DNA of 64,000 bases. Source: Pseudoduganella albidiflava. GTDB taxonomy: Bacteria > Pseudomonadota > Gammaproteobacteria > Burkholderiales > Burkholderiaceae_D. The stretch spans positions 6,634,001-6,698,000 of the forward strand of contig NZ_CP036401.1 in the NCBI RefSeq assembly GCF_004322755.1. Reading direction: 5' to 3'. The stretch's first letter is position 1. Every line of letters begins with the position of its first letter. The translations under genes were made by a program, and so were the position numbers. Below are positions 36,101-44,363 of the stretch, piece by piece. The notes under the pieces are model-generated. The model was not told the origin of the DNA. It searched no databases and worked only from the letters and a program-made list of their open reading frames with translations.

Positions 36101-36405
36101 ATGATGGTTCGCTGCCGATCATCGGCGTCAACACGTTCCGCAATCCCAAGGGCGTGGAAGCCCCGCAGACGATCGAACTGGCGCGCTCGACGGACGACGA
36201 GAAGCAGTCGCAGTTGCGCCGGCTGGCCGACTTCCAGGCACGCCACGCGGATGCCGCGCCGGCTGCCCTGGCCGCCTTGCAGCAGGCGGCGATCGACAAC
36301 CGTAACGTGTTCGAGCAACTGATGGACGCGGTGCGGGTCTGTTCGCTGGGCCAGATCACCAATGCGCTGTTCGAGACCGGTGGCCAGTACCGGCGCAATA
36401 TGTAG
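33103..36405 (+). CDS. icmF: Fused isobutyryl-CoA mutase IcmF
   Basis: An adenosylcobalamin-dependent mutase that interconverts isobutyryl-CoA and n-butyryl-CoA (and some related acyl-CoAs), with its own G-protein chaperone, 1100 residues. Domain order: N-terminal B12-binding domain (about 25-160, [34 protein letters not shown]), MeaB-like GTPase (Walker A GTGGAGKS at 216-223; INKFDRKG), linker, and the substrate-binding TIM barrel (about 560-1090; [39 protein letters not shown]). The arrangement is diagnostic of IcmF rather than methylmalonyl-CoA mutase. CAGGGAACTCC precedes the ATG. Confidence 0.96.
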   Translation: MNDLTSAKTLAADAQPPRPANKVRFVTAASLFDGHDASINIMRRILQSHGVEVVHLGHNRSVDEVVTAALAEDVQGIAISSYQGGHVEYFKYMIDLLRQRGGAHIKVFGGGGGVIVPAEIAELHAYGVTRIFSPEDGQRMGLAGMIDWMVQQCDVDLSQYSPTSLAPLQDGAIVERHRPLAQLITALENGKADAALRRQLAEAADALRVPTLGITGTGGAGKSSLTDELIRRIRLDQDDALNIAVISIDPSRRKSGGALLGDRIRMNAINPWHQGGEPRHRVFMRSLATREAGSEISQALPDVIRACKVAGFDLVIVETSGIGQGDAAIVPHVDVSMYVMTPEFGAASQLEKIDMLDFADFIAINKFDRKGAQDALRDVAKQYQRNRELWTSQPDEMPVFGTQASRFNDDGVTALYHGLLPKLAQFGLRTQPGQLPRVDVRFSSGKNVIVPPARARYLAEIADTVRGYHKQVRRQAVLARERQQLTEAKRMLSAAGKGADFDDVIAERDHALDSGAKKLLAMWPDMQAAYAGDEYVVKIRDKEIRTGLVQHTLSGTKIRKVALPKYEDHGELLRWLMLENVPGSFPYTAGVFAFKREGEDPTRMFAGEGDAFRTNRRFKLVSEGLDAKRLSTAFDSVTLYGADPAPRPDIYGKVGNSGVSIATLDDMKVLYDGFDLCNPSTSVSMTINGPAPTILAMFMNTAIDQQLDKFVAQNGRQPTDDEAAKIRAWVLQNVRGTVQADILKEDQGQNTCIFSTEFSLKVMGDIQEYFVHHGVRNFYSVSISGYHIAEAGANPISQLAFTLSNGFTFVEAYLARGMHIDDFAPNLSFFFSNGMDPEYTVLGRVARRLWAVTMRDKYGANERSQKLKYHIQTSGRSLHAQEIDFNDIRTTLQALIAIYDNCNSLHTNAYDEAITTPTDESVRRALAIQLIINREWGLAKNENPNQGAFIIDELTDLVEEAVLQEFERIAERGGVLGAMETGYQRGKIQEESLLYEHRKHDGSLPIIGVNTFRNPKGVEAPQTIELARSTDDEKQSQLRRLADFQARHADAAPAALAALQQAAIDNRNVFEQLMDAVRVCSLGQITNALFETGGQYRRNM

Positions 36406-36417
36406 GCTCTTGTCCTC

Positions 36418-36449
36418 GGCCGCCACACATGCTGGCACGCGTGGCGGCC
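36418..36449. terminator. Stem-loop after icmF
   Basis: GGCCGCCAC and GTGGCGGCC form a nine-pair stem with a 14-base loop, 12 bases after the icmF stop. No T-run follows, so termination is possible but not certain. Confidence 0.45.
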
Positions 36450-36579
36450 CTGCTGATCTGCATCAATCCGCTCATCCCGCCAACCGTTGTCCTGCTTCAC
36501 AGTACTGCTGAGCGTCAATACCGCAATCTTCCCCCACGCTAACTTCGTATCTCATTCCCTGGCCCCGGTGGAGCCCCAT

Positions 36580-37470
36580 ATGAGATACGCAAGACTGACG
36601 CCAGGACATGGCTTCAAGCCCGCCAACAGTTTCTTGTACTACCTCCAGCGCATCATCGTTTCACCGCCCCTGCGGGGCCTGTGCGTGCGCCTGTTCCGCA
36701 ACTGGATACGCGTGCGCCACGGTAAGCGCGCACCCGTGCCGGCACGCACGCAGTTGCTGGACGGCCTGCACGCCGAAGGCTATGCGGCGCTGGGCAACGT
36801 GCTGACCACCGCCCAGTGCGATGACATCCGGGCTTACCTGGCCGACAAGATCCTCACGGACCGGCAGGACGATGCTTCCACCTTCACGCTGGCCCGGGTG
36901 CCGCCGGCGGCGCGGCTGGCGGAATACAGCCTGCGCGACATCGTGCGCTGCCCGCATATCCTGGCGCTGGCCAACGACAGCCGGCTGCTCGAACTGGCCG
37001 AGCGCTACATCGGCTGCAAGCCCACGATTTCCCAGCTGGGCGTGCGCTGGTCGTTTCCGGCAGCCGGCCAGCGCTCGGACCTGCAGACGTTCCACCGCGA
37101 TTCCGAAGACTGGCGCTACTTCAAGGTGATCGTCTACCTGACCGACGTGGGACCGGATGACGGCCCGCACGTGTATGTGCGCGGCACGCACCGGACACGC
37201 GCACCGGTACGGCTGAAGATCCAGTCCGATGGCGAAGTGAGCCGCGAATACGGCGAGGAGCGGCTGATCATGGCGGTCGGCGAGCGCGGCTTCGGCTTTG
37301 CCGTGGATACCGCCGGCGTGCACAAGGGGGCGCCACCCGTCGGCAAGCCCCGCCTGATGCTGCAGATCCAGTACTCGCTGTTTCGCAGCTATGCCTATGT
37401 GTATGAACCGGAACCGTATGCCGGCCCCTTCCCTTTCGACCCCTACATCAACCGCCTGATCCTGGCCTGA
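36580..37470 (+). CDS. PhyH-like Fe(II)/2-oxoglutarate dioxygenase
   Basis: A 296-residue protein of the phytanoyl-CoA dioxygenase (PhyH) superfamily. The iron site is visible: H-x-D in TFHRDSEDWRYFKV and a distal histidine in AGVHKGAPPVGKPRLMLQIQ, where the following arginine should bind 2-oxoglutarate. GPHVYVRGTHR is a typical strand between them. The start 36580 follows GGTGGAG; a 31-codon longer frame is open but has no ribosome site. The substrate is unknown; neighbours do not decide it. It lies 19 bases upstream of a small ribbon-helix-helix gene and probably shares a transcript. Confidence 0.85.
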   Translation: MRYARLTPGHGFKPANSFLYYLQRIIVSPPLRGLCVRLFRNWIRVRHGKRAPVPARTQLLDGLHAEGYAALGNVLTTAQCDDIRAYLADKILTDRQDDASTFTLARVPPAARLAEYSLRDIVRCPHILALANDSRLLELAERYIGCKPTISQLGVRWSFPAAGQRSDLQTFHRDSEDWRYFKVIVYLTDVGPDDGPHVYVRGTHRTRAPVRLKIQSDGEVSREYGEERLIMAVGERGFGFAVDTAGVHKGAPPVGKPRLMLQIQYSLFRSYAYVYEPEPYAGPFPFDPYINRLILA

Positions 37471-37489
37471 CCGAGAGACCTTGCTGCCC

Positions 37490-37705
37490 ATGACGACAAT
37501 CGAAATCAACCTGCCGCGCGACCTGGCCGAAGAGGCCGGCGAGATGGGCCTGCTGAAATCGCAGGTAGTGGCCGAACTGCTGCGCGACGAAATCCGCCGG
37601 CGCACCTTTTCCGACCTGTTGCAGCACGGCGGCTATGCCGCCAACGGCCTTGCCGCGGTGGACGAACCGGATCGCACCGTGCCGCCCCGGCGCCGGAAGG
37701 GCTGA
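37490..37705 (+). CDS. Ribbon-helix-helix (antitoxin-like) small protein
   Basis: A 71-residue protein: MTTIEINLPRDLAEEAGEMG, LLKSQVVAELLRDEIRRR, then a basic tail ending PPRRRKG. A beta strand followed by two helices in this spacing is the RHH (CopG/VapB-like) fold seen in orphan antitoxins. No toxin frame follows; the next 100 bases are 14-bp repeats. It may bind DNA as a dimer and control phyH or itself. ATG at 37490 is chosen over a TTG three codons earlier, because of distance to GAGAG. Confidence 0.7.
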   Translation: MTTIEINLPRDLAEEAGEMGLLKSQVVAELLRDEIRRRTFSDLLQHGGYAANGLAAVDEPDRTVPPRRRKG

Positions 37706-37730
37706 GCAGCGCCCAGCCCCGCCCCTCGGA

Positions 37731-37800
37731 CGTCAACATTCGAACGTCAACATTCGAACGTCAACATTCGAACGTCAACCCTCGAACGTCAACCCTGATC
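37731..37800. repeat. Five tandem 14-bp units
   Basis: CGTCAACATTCGAA occurs three times exactly, followed by CGTCAACCCTCGAA and CGTCAACCCTGATC. The array ends at the stop codon of the LacI-type gene to its right. Units abut without spacers, so it is a minisatellite, not CRISPR. Confidence 0.95.
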
Positions 37801-37802
37801 CT

Positions 37803-38813
37803 TCAATCCGGCGCACGCCCGACCGTTGCGCCGGGTACCAGCACCGGCTGCCACAAGGCCTGCAACTGCGTTGCCGGCACGCCGTTCAGCAGCGCCAGCA
37901 ACATCTCTCCCATCTTCGTTCCCGCCGCCACCGCATCGGGCTGGTCGATCGTCGTGACATCGAGGCCGGCCAGCCCATCGGCCATGCGCCCCCAGACGAT
38001 CAACGACATGTCGTGGCCGATCGCGATGCCGGCATCCAGCAAGGCACGCACGGCACCGACACCGGACAAGTGGTTGTCGACGATGACCGCGGTGGGCGGC
38101 GGGTCGGTCGCCAGCAACCGGCGCATCGCTTCATGGCCGCCGCGCCGGTCGATCGCCGCTTCGATCACGTGCCCGGCCGCCGGCTGCAAGCCGGCGCCGG
38201 CCATGCTGGCAATGAAACTGTCGCGGCGCTGGCGCGCGAAACTGAGCATGACGGGTGAGCCCAGCAGCGCGATGCGGCGATGGCCCTGCGCCACCAGCGC
38301 ATCGACCGCAGAGCGGATTCCCGCCGCATTATCGTAGTCGAACCAGGCGTGCGACCCGGCGCTCGCGGTACGGCCATGGGCCACGAACGGAAAACCGGCT
38401 TCCAGCAAATACGCGATGCGCGGATCGTTGACTTGCGTGCGGCTGACGATCAATCCGTCCACCCGGCGCCCCTGCACCATCTGCTGGTAGGAGCGCAGTT
38501 CATTGGCGGGCGACACGGGCACGATGATGAAATTCATTCCCGCCGCTTCCAGTGCGGCGGAAACCCCGCCCACCACGTCCAGGAACATCGGATCGCCGAG
38601 GTCCGCCGGCAGCAGCGGGTAAATGATGCCGAGCACGTTGCTGCGGCCGACCGCGAGGTGGCGCGCCACCGGGTTGGCGCGGTAGCCGCTGGCCGCGGCC
38701 GCGGCCAGCACACGCTCGCGGGTGGTCTCGGAAACTTCGGGGTAGCCGTTCAGCGCACGGCTGACGGTGGTCTTCGACATGCCGAGCGCGTCGGCCAGGG
38801 CTTTCAGGTTCAT
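37803..38813 (-). CDS. LacI-family repressor (first of two)
   Basis: A 336-residue LacI/GalR-type regulator: N-terminal HTH MNLKALADALGMSKTTVSRA with NGYPEVSETTRERV, hinge region (GYRANPVARHLA) and a periplasmic-binding-like sugar domain. It lies downstream of the MFS gene on the same strand, about 70 bases away, and probably senses an alpha-glucoside or its phosphorylated product. Its operator may be the palindrome at 43201, but which repressor binds which site cannot be told. Confidence 0.92.
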   Translation of the reverse strand: MNLKALADALGMSKTTVSRALNGYPEVSETTRERVLAAAAASGYRANPVARHLAVGRSNVLGIIYPLLPADLGDPMFLDVVGGVSAALEAAGMNFIIVPVSPANELRSYQQMVQGRRVDGLIVSRTQVNDPRIAYLLEAGFPFVAHGRTASAGSHAWFDYDNAAGIRSAVDALVAQGHRRIALLGSPVMLSFARQRRDSFIASMAGAGLQPAAGHVIEAAIDRRGGHEAMRRLLATDPPPTAVIVDNHLSGVGAVRALLDAGIAIGHDMSLIVWGRMADGLAGLDVTTIDQPDAVAAGTKMGEMLLALLNGVPATQLQALWQPVLVPGATVGRAPD

Positions 38814-38856
38814 GCGGGGATGGTGCCGGGCGGCCGTCAGTGCTGGCCGCCGATTA

Positions 38857-38898
38857 TAGCGGACACTTCATAGCGGACAGTTCATCGCGGACAGTTCA
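38857..38898. repeat. Three tandem 14-bp units over the MFS stop codon
   Basis: TAGCGGACACTTCA, TAGCGGACAGTTCA and TCGCGGACAGTTCA. The MFS gene ends inside the array, so its last residues (SSMNCPR) are encoded by repeat DNA. Confidence 0.9.
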
Positions 38899-40144
38899 TG
38901 GAAGATACTTCGCCGCCGCTGGCTCCTTCGACGGCGCGGCGGAAGAAGAACAGCATCACCAGCACGACTGCGATCGGCACCAGGGTCAGGTAGAACGCGG
39001 TGTGGCCGCTGAAGGCGCCGAACACATAGCCGGTGACCAGCGAACCGGTGGTGCCGCCCAGTGCCGAGAAGATCACCAGCAGGCCGGTCATCGCCGAATG
39101 CTGGTGCGGCGGTAGCGAACTGAGCATCACTGAATTGATGCCCGGGTAGATCGGTGCCATGAACAGCCCGATCAGCGGGAACAGGAATGCTGCCGGCGGC
39201 GCGGTGAACCATGTGACATCCGGATTGGCGATCACGCCATGTGTCAGCGGAAGGGCGAGCAGCACGACGGCGGCCATGCCGACCAGGCAGCCGTTCATGA
39301 CCGGATACCAGTGCACGCGCCGCAACACGACGCCAGCCGACAGCCGGCCCGCCGCCAGGCACGCCGCGAAGATGCTCGTCACCTGAACGCTCATTGCCGC
39401 CGGCAGCTTCAGGATCTCGTTGTTGAACGTGGGCAGCCAGGTACCGACGCTCTGCTCGATCAGCACGTAGAGGAACGCGGTGACGACGAAGATGCAGACC
39501 AGCGGCTTGAAGAACAGCTTGAGCATCGCGGCGAAATCCTGGGCGGGTGTCCGTTCGGCCGGCAGCGCGGCGAGCCGTTCGTCGAACGTGGTGGTGGCCA
39601 GCAGCACGAACGTGACGGCGCACAGGGCAGCCAGCGGCCAGTACACGTTCAGCCAGCTGCGCGACGCCGGATCGCTTGAATCGATGAAGAAGCTGAACAT
39701 CCAGTACGCGCACAGCACGCCGACCATGAAGAAGCCTTCCAGCGTGTTCATCATGCCAGCATGGTGCTTGCGGCTGGTGGCGATCAGCCCCAGCGTGGAA
39801 TACACCGATACCTTGGTCAGCGCGAACGCCACGCCCACCGACAGAAACAGCAGCTTGGCCGTGGCGAACCCCGGCACCAGCGGCATCGCCAGGCATGCGC
39901 AGGTGACGATCGCCAGTCCGATCAGCATCGCCCGCTTGTAGCCCAGCCGTGGCAGGAACGAGGCGACCAGGAAGGAAACGATCGCGATCGGCAGGTCCTT
40001 GAACCCTTCGAGCACGCTGGCGGCGGACTTGCCGACGCCATAGTTGTTGATGACCTGCAGGATCACCGTGCCCACGCTGTTCAACAGGATCGCGAAGACA
40101 AAGTAGATCAGGAACAGGATGAACAGGATGCGGCGCCGTTGCAT
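38882..40144 (-). CDS. MFS sugar transporter
   Basis: A 420-residue major facilitator with about 12 hydrophobic segments (FILFLIYFVFAILLNSVGTV; LFFKPLVCIFVVTAFLYVLI; AFYLTLVPIAVVLVMLFFF). It resembles FucP/SglT-like sugar importers rather than drug exporters. In this locus it should carry the disaccharide cut by the GH65 phosphorylase across the inner membrane. Ribosome site AAGGAGACACC lies inside the tail of the upstream pgmB gene, which overlaps this start by 37 bases. Confidence 0.88.
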   Translation of the reverse strand: MQRRRILFILFLIYFVFAILLNSVGTVILQVINNYGVGKSAASVLEGFKDLPIAIVSFLVASFLPRLGYKRAMLIGLAIVTCACLAMPLVPGFATAKLLFLSVGVAFALTKVSVYSTLGLIATSRKHHAGMMNTLEGFFMVGVLCAYWMFSFFIDSSDPASRSWLNVYWPLAALCAVTFVLLATTTFDERLAALPAERTPAQDFAAMLKLFFKPLVCIFVVTAFLYVLIEQSVGTWLPTFNNEILKLPAAMSVQVTSIFAACLAAGRLSAGVVLRRVHWYPVMNGCLVGMAAVVLLALPLTHGVIANPDVTWFTAPPAAFLFPLIGLFMAPIYPGINSVMLSSLPPHQHSAMTGLLVIFSALGGTTGSLVTGYVFGAFSGHTAFYLTLVPIAVVLVMLFFFRRAVEGASGGEVSSMNCPR

Positions 40145-40866
40145 GGTGTCTCCTTGGTTTTGCTTGTTATCGTTGTTTTATTGGTGATGGCGGTGCAGGG
40201 GATGCGGAACGCCGTCAGGTCCGGTATCACCACGTCCGCCGCGGCCAGCACGCGTGGATCGCCGACGCCCACGGCAAACATGCCGGCCGCCTTGATCGAG
40301 GCAACGCCGGCCACCGCATCCTCCACGCCGAAGCAATCGCCTGGCACCACGCCCAGTTCGCGCGCCGCCTTCAGGAAAATCTCCGGATCCGGCTTGCCCC
40401 TGGCGATCGTGCCGGCATCGACGACGTAGTCGAAGCGGTGGGTAATGCCAAGCCGGTCCAGTACGGTAAAGGCATTGCGGCTGACGGACGCCAGGCCGAT
40501 CTTCAGCCCGGCGGCACGCGCCGCGTCGAGCGCCGCGGTGGCGCCGGGCAGCAGGTCGGCGGGCGTCATCGTGGCGATCAGCTCCTTGTAATGCTCGTTC
40601 TTTTCCGTGGCCAGCGCCAGCTTTTCGGCATCGGTATAGCGGCGCGGCGATGCGGCGAGGATCAGTTCGAGCGATCCCATGCGGTCGATCCCCTTCAGGT
40701 GTTCATTGAACGCTTCGTCGAAATGCACGCCCTGCGTATCGGCCAGCCGTTGCCAGGCCAGGTAGTGGTAGCGGGCGGTATCGGTGATCACGCCATCGAG
40801 GTCGAAGATCACGGCCTGGTACCGCTTCATTCCACGGCTCATGCTGGTGCTTATGCTGCTGGTCAT
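40108..40866 (-). CDS. pgmB: Beta-phosphoglucomutase (HAD superfamily)
   Basis: Converts beta-glucose-1-phosphate, the product of the inverting GH65 phosphorylase, into glucose-6-phosphate. The 252-residue protein has the HAD nucleophile motif FDLDGVITDTA (catalytic Asp and acid Asp), the cap with HLKGIDRMGSLELIL, GLASVSRN (motif II), the lysine region ARGKPDPEIFLKAA (motif III) and GVEDAVAGVASIKAAG (motif IV). The C-terminal 24 residues (NKTTITSKTKETPCNG...) are extra: they are read through the transporter's ribosome site. The start at 40866 overlaps the GH65 stop (ATGA) and follows GGAGG. Confidence 0.94.
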   Translation of the reverse strand: MTSSISTSMSRGMKRYQAVIFDLDGVITDTARYHYLAWQRLADTQGVHFDEAFNEHLKGIDRMGSLELILAASPRRYTDAEKLALATEKNEHYKELIATMTPADLLPGATAALDAARAAGLKIGLASVSRNAFTVLDRLGITHRFDYVVDAGTIARGKPDPEIFLKAARELGVVPGDCFGVEDAVAGVASIKAAGMFAVGVGDPRVLAAADVVIPDLTAFRIPCTAITNKTTITSKTKETPCNGAASCSSCS

Positions 40867-43199
40867 GCTGCCTCCATGTGTTCAGGCTGGGCGGCCGTCA
40901 GTGTGATCGCCTTGCCGTGGTGGGAAAAATGCAGGGCATCGCCCTGCACCAGGCGGTAGCGGGTGCCGGCCGCCGCGACGCCGACTTCCAGCAGGCAGCC
41001 GCGCAGGTGGATGCGGAAGCGGTAGCCGCGCCAGCGTGCCGGCAGCGTGGGCGCGAACCGCAGCGTGCCGCCGTCGGTGCGCATGCCGCCGAAACCTTGC
41101 GCGACACCGAGCCAGGTACCGGCCATGGCGGCCGTGTGCACGCCATGGCAGGTATTGCCGTGGGTGTCGTCGAGGTCCATGCGCGCCGTTTCCATGAAGT
41201 AGTCGTACGCCTTGTCGGCATAGCCCACCTCCGCCGCCACGATGGAAAAGATGCAGGAGGACAGCGACGAGTCGTGCGTCGTCACCGCCTCGTAGTAGTC
41301 GAAGTCGCGGCGCTTGTCGTCCAGCCCGAAGCGGGAGGACAGCAGCAGCAGCGCCAGCACCACGTCGGCCTGCTTGCACACCTGGTGGCGGTAGATCACC
41401 ATCGGGTGGTAATGCAGCAGCAGCGGATAGTTTTCCGCCGGCGTACTGTCGAAATCCCAGCGCTTCTTGGACAGGAAGCTGTCGTCCTGTTCATGGATGC
41501 CCAAGGCCTCGTCATACGGCAGGTGCATCTTCGCGGCGGCGCTGCGCCACGCTTCCGGCTCGCCTGCTTCCAGCGCCATCGCGCTGGCGATACGGCTGAA
41601 GTCCGCGGGGAATTCGGTCGCCAGGCGGGCGGCCAGTGCGGCGGCGAATTCCAGGTGCGCCTGCGCCATCGCATTCGTGTAGTAGTTGTTGTTCACGAGG
41701 GCCGTGTATTCGTCGGGCCCCGTTACTTCATTGATGACGAAGCGGCCGTGCCGGTCGATGCTGCCGATGCCGAGCCAGATGCGCGCCGTCTCCATGACGA
41801 TCTCGGCGCCGTGCGCGCGCATCCAGTCGTCGTCGCCGGTGGCGTCCAGGTACTGGCGGATCGAATAGGCGATATCGGCATTGATATGGTATTGCGCGGT
41901 GCCGGCCGGGAAGTAAGCGGAGCATTCTTCGCCGGCGATGGTGCGCCACGGGTACAGCGCGCCTTTCGGGTGCGACATCTGCCGCGCGCGGCGGCGTGCG
42001 GCCTCCAGGCCGGCCCAGCGGTACTCCAGCAGCGCGCGGGCGATTTCCGGCTTGTTGTACAGGAAGAAGGGGAAGATGTAGATTTCCGTATCCCAGAAAT
42101 AATGGCCCTCGTAGCCCTCGCCCGTCACGCCCTTTGCCGAGATGTTGGTCTTGCCGTCGCGCCCCGCCGATTGCAGCAGGTGATACTGGTTGAAGCGGAT
42201 GCCTTGCTGCAGCAGGTCGTCGCCATCGATTTCCACGTCGGCCTGGCGCCAGAAATCGGCCAGATAGTCGGCCTGCCGGGCTGCCAGGGCGTCGAACCCG
42301 TCGCGCCGCGCTGCGTCGAGCAGCGCGCGGCTGCGGGGCAGCAGCTCGCTTTCCGGATAATCGCGCGACGTGTGATACGACACGTACTTGGTGGCGCGCA
42401 CCGGCTGGCCCTGTACGGCCGGCACCTCGCAGGCGTCTTCGAGGCGCAGGGCGGCACGGCTGCACCGGACGGTGCCCGGCGCGTCCACCAGGGTGGCGCT
42501 GACCAGCGTGAAGCCGCTGTTGCGGGTGCGCTGCACGAGCGCGCTGAAGCCGTCTTCCTGTTCGGCCGACAGCAGTTCCAGCGATGCCCCCGACACGGCC
42601 GAGCCCACGCGCGGGTCGTCGCCCGCTTCCAGGTTGCGCACGGCGCCATCGAGGGTGGCAACGATGCGGAGGGTGCCGGAGAAGTTCAGTGGCGTCACCG
42701 TGATTTCCAGCGCCAGCAGGTGCTTGTTGTCGAAGCAGACCACGCGCCGGCTGTGGACGGCGATCGATTTGCCGGAAGGCGATGTCCAGCGCAGCGACCG
42801 TTCCAGCACGCCGCGGCGCAGGTCGAGCGACCGTTCGTAGGCATCCAATGTGCCCTGCAGCGGGTCGAAGCGTTCCTCGTCCAGCCAGATCGCCAGGCCC
42901 TTGGCGTTGGGCACGTTCAACATGAACTGGTTGGTCTTTGCCAGCGCATAGGCCGTTTCCGGATAGTGGATCGGCTCCGACTCGTAGAAGCCGTTCAGGT
43001 AGGTACCGTCGCGCGAGGTGCCGGCGGGCCCGCTCCAGCCCTCCTCGGCCGTGCCGCGCACGCCGATATAGCCATTGCCGAGGGCGAACAGGGTCTCGTG
43101 CAGGAAATGGGTGGCAGGGTCGGGCGCGGTTTCGCGCAAGCACCATGGGTCGGGGGCAAAGCGTTGCTTGGGTGGTTGGATCACAGGCTCCTCACTCAT
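40863..43199 (-). CDS. GH65 disaccharide phosphorylase (maltose/kojibiose/trehalose phosphorylase type)
   Basis: An inverting glycoside phosphorylase of 778 residues that splits an alpha-glucosyl disaccharide with phosphate into beta-glucose-1-phosphate and a sugar. N-terminal beta-sandwich (about 1-290; FALGNGYIGVRGTAEEG), linker helices, and an (alpha/alpha)6 barrel (about 340-690) with GYEGHYFWDTEIYIFPFF and the general acid E497 in VTGPDEYTALVNNNYYTN; HYHPMVIYRHQVCKQADVVL supplies the phosphate-site region. The exact linkage cannot be read from sequence. No ribosome site is clear before 43199; the ATG immediately follows a LacI-type palindrome. First gene of a GH65-pgmB-MFS-lacI transcript. 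Confidence 0.94.
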   Translation of the reverse strand: MSEEPVIQPPKQRFAPDPWCLRETAPDPATHFLHETLFALGNGYIGVRGTAEEGWSGPAGTSRDGTYLNGFYESEPIHYPETAYALAKTNQFMLNVPNAKGLAIWLDEERFDPLQGTLDAYERSLDLRRGVLERSLRWTSPSGKSIAVHSRRVVCFDNKHLLALEITVTPLNFSGTLRIVATLDGAVRNLEAGDDPRVGSAVSGASLELLSAEQEDGFSALVQRTRNSGFTLVSATLVDAPGTVRCSRAALRLEDACEVPAVQGQPVRATKYVSYHTSRDYPESELLPRSRALLDAARRDGFDALAARQADYLADFWRQADVEIDGDDLLQQGIRFNQYHLLQSAGRDGKTNISAKGVTGEGYEGHYFWDTEIYIFPFFLYNKPEIARALLEYRWAGLEAARRRARQMSHPKGALYPWRTIAGEECSAYFPAGTAQYHINADIAYSIRQYLDATGDDDWMRAHGAEIVMETARIWLGIGSIDRHGRFVINEVTGPDEYTALVNNNYYTNAMAQAHLEFAAALAARLATEFPADFSRIASAMALEAGEPEAWRSAAAKMHLPYDEALGIHEQDDSFLSKKRWDFDSTPAENYPLLLHYHPMVIYRHQVCKQADVVLALLLLSSRFGLDDKRRDFDYYEAVTTHDSSLSSCIFSIVAAEVGYADKAYDYFMETARMDLDDTHGNTCHGVHTAAMAGTWLGVAQGFGGMRTDGGTLRFAPTLPARWRGYRFRIHLRGCLLEVGVAAAGTRYRLVQGDALHFSHHGKAITLTAAQPEHMEAA

Positions 43200-43200
43200 T

Positions 43201-43212
43201 CAAACCGGTTTG
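43201..43212. promoter_or_regulatory. LacI-type operator before the GH65 gene
   Basis: CAAACCGGTTTG is a perfect 12-bp palindrome two bases before the GH65 start. A central CG-containing palindrome of this kind is typical for LacI/GalR-family repressors, and two such regulators flank the operon. Confidence 0.6.
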
Positions 43213-43273
43213 GATAATTGCGCCACAGCGGACGATCCGCCGTGCGGCGGCGCATTCGTTACATCACATCAGC

Positions 43274-44266
43274 TCAGGTGTGCCGCACCATCAGGGTCGT
43301 GGGCAGCATTTCGGAGACGGCAGGCTGGCCGTTCATCAGGTCCAGCATTTTCTTTGCCAGCAGCACGCCACCATCGCGCAGGTACTGGTGTACCGACGTC
43401 AACGGCGGGATGAAGCTCGCGGCGCCCGGGGTATCGTCGTAGCCGATGACGGAGACGACTTCCGGCACGCGCAGGTCTTTCTCGGCCAATGCCCGGATCG
43501 CTCCCATCGCCAGCAGGTCGCTGGCGGCAAACACGCCATCGAAGGGCTGGTTTTTTTTCTTCAGCAGTGCGGAAATGCAGGCGAAGCCCGCCTCAAAGGT
43601 AAAAGCCTTGGGCCGCATGATGTGCACGCTCCCCTGGCCCCCCAGCGCATCGATGAAACCGGCGCAGCGTTCCTGCACTTCGGCATGGTCGACATCGCCG
43701 AGGAAGACCAGCCGGGTACGGCCCTGCTCGAGGAAGCGCTGCGCCGCGCTGGCGCCGCCCTTGCGGTTGTCGCTGCCGACCACCACCGTGTCCGAACCGG
43801 GCTCGGGCGCGCCCCAGACGACCAGCGGCCGGCCGGTTTTCTTCAGCGCCGTCACCGCTTCGCCATGCGATCCCTGGCCCAGCAGGATCAGGCCGTCGGC
43901 ACCCTGCACCGGCGCCGTGTCCAGCAATTGCTTCGACGTCAGCACGACGCTGTAGCCCGCCGTCGTCAACTCCTGGGTGATGCCGCCCAGCAACTCCAAT
44001 GGATAGGGATCGGACATCGGCCGGCCCTTCGCGGGTGTCATTTCTACAACAACCGCGACGGAATACGATCGGCCCATGCGCAGGTTGCGAGCGCTCACAT
44101 TGAAGCGGTAACCCTGTTCTTCGGCCACGCGCCGCACTTTTTCGCGGGTGGCTTCCGTCACCAGCGGGCTGTTGCGCAATGCCCGCGACACGGTGATCGT
44201 GGAGACGCCGGCCAGCACGGCCAGGTCTTCCATCGTCAATCCGGTGTCGGTCTTCGCAGTGGCCAT
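43274..44266 (-). CDS. LacI-family repressor (second), divergent from the TonB receptor
   Basis: A 330-residue LacI/GalR protein with HTH MATAKTDTGLTMEDLAVLAG, VSTITVSRALRNSPLVTEAT, and a sugar-binding domain (GADGLILLGQGSHGEAVTAL; VSVIGYDDTPGAASF). The start at 44266 follows AGGACGACCC; a much longer open frame upstream is spurious. It is divergent from the TonB-dependent receptor and two matching operator-like sites lie between them, so it most likely represses that receptor and itself until the sugar arrives. Confidence 0.93.
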   Translation of the reverse strand: MATAKTDTGLTMEDLAVLAGVSTITVSRALRNSPLVTEATREKVRRVAEEQGYRFNVSARNLRMGRSYSVAVVVEMTPAKGRPMSDPYPLELLGGITQELTTAGYSVVLTSKQLLDTAPVQGADGLILLGQGSHGEAVTALKKTGRPLVVWGAPEPGSDTVVVGSDNRKGGASAAQRFLEQGRTRLVFLGDVDHAEVQERCAGFIDALGGQGSVHIMRPKAFTFEAGFACISALLKKKNQPFDGVFAASDLLAMGAIRALAEKDLRVPEVVSVIGYDDTPGAASFIPPLTSVHQYLRDGGVLLAKKMLDLMNGQPAVSEMLPTTLMVRHT

Positions 44267-44328
44267 GGGTCGTCCTGAAGGAAAATGTCGGCGCATTATG
44301 ACAGATCGGCCACGCTTGTCACGCAAAA

Positions 44329-44363
44329 TGACATCGATAGCATTTTGATTGACATCGATATCA
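44329..44363. promoter_or_regulatory. Paired operator sites overlapping the TonB receptor promoter
   Basis: TGACATCGATAGCA (44329-44342) and TGACATCGATATCA (44350-44363) are near-palindromic and exactly 21 bp apart, two helical turns. The second overlaps TTGACA (44349-44354), a perfect -35 box, with TTCAAT at 44373-44378 as possible -10. Binding of the adjacent LacI protein here would block receptor transcription. Outer flanks ACGCAAAATGA and TCATTTTTGCGT extend the symmetry. Confidence 0.65.

Noticed and set aside
37731..37800. Repeat array considered as a small CRISPR
   Set aside because: Units of 14 bp abut each other with no spacers, and no cas gene is nearby; it is a minisatellite.
40878..43217. 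A 779-codon open frame on the plus strand
   Set aside because: Exact shadow of the GH65 phosphorylase with no domains or ribosome site.
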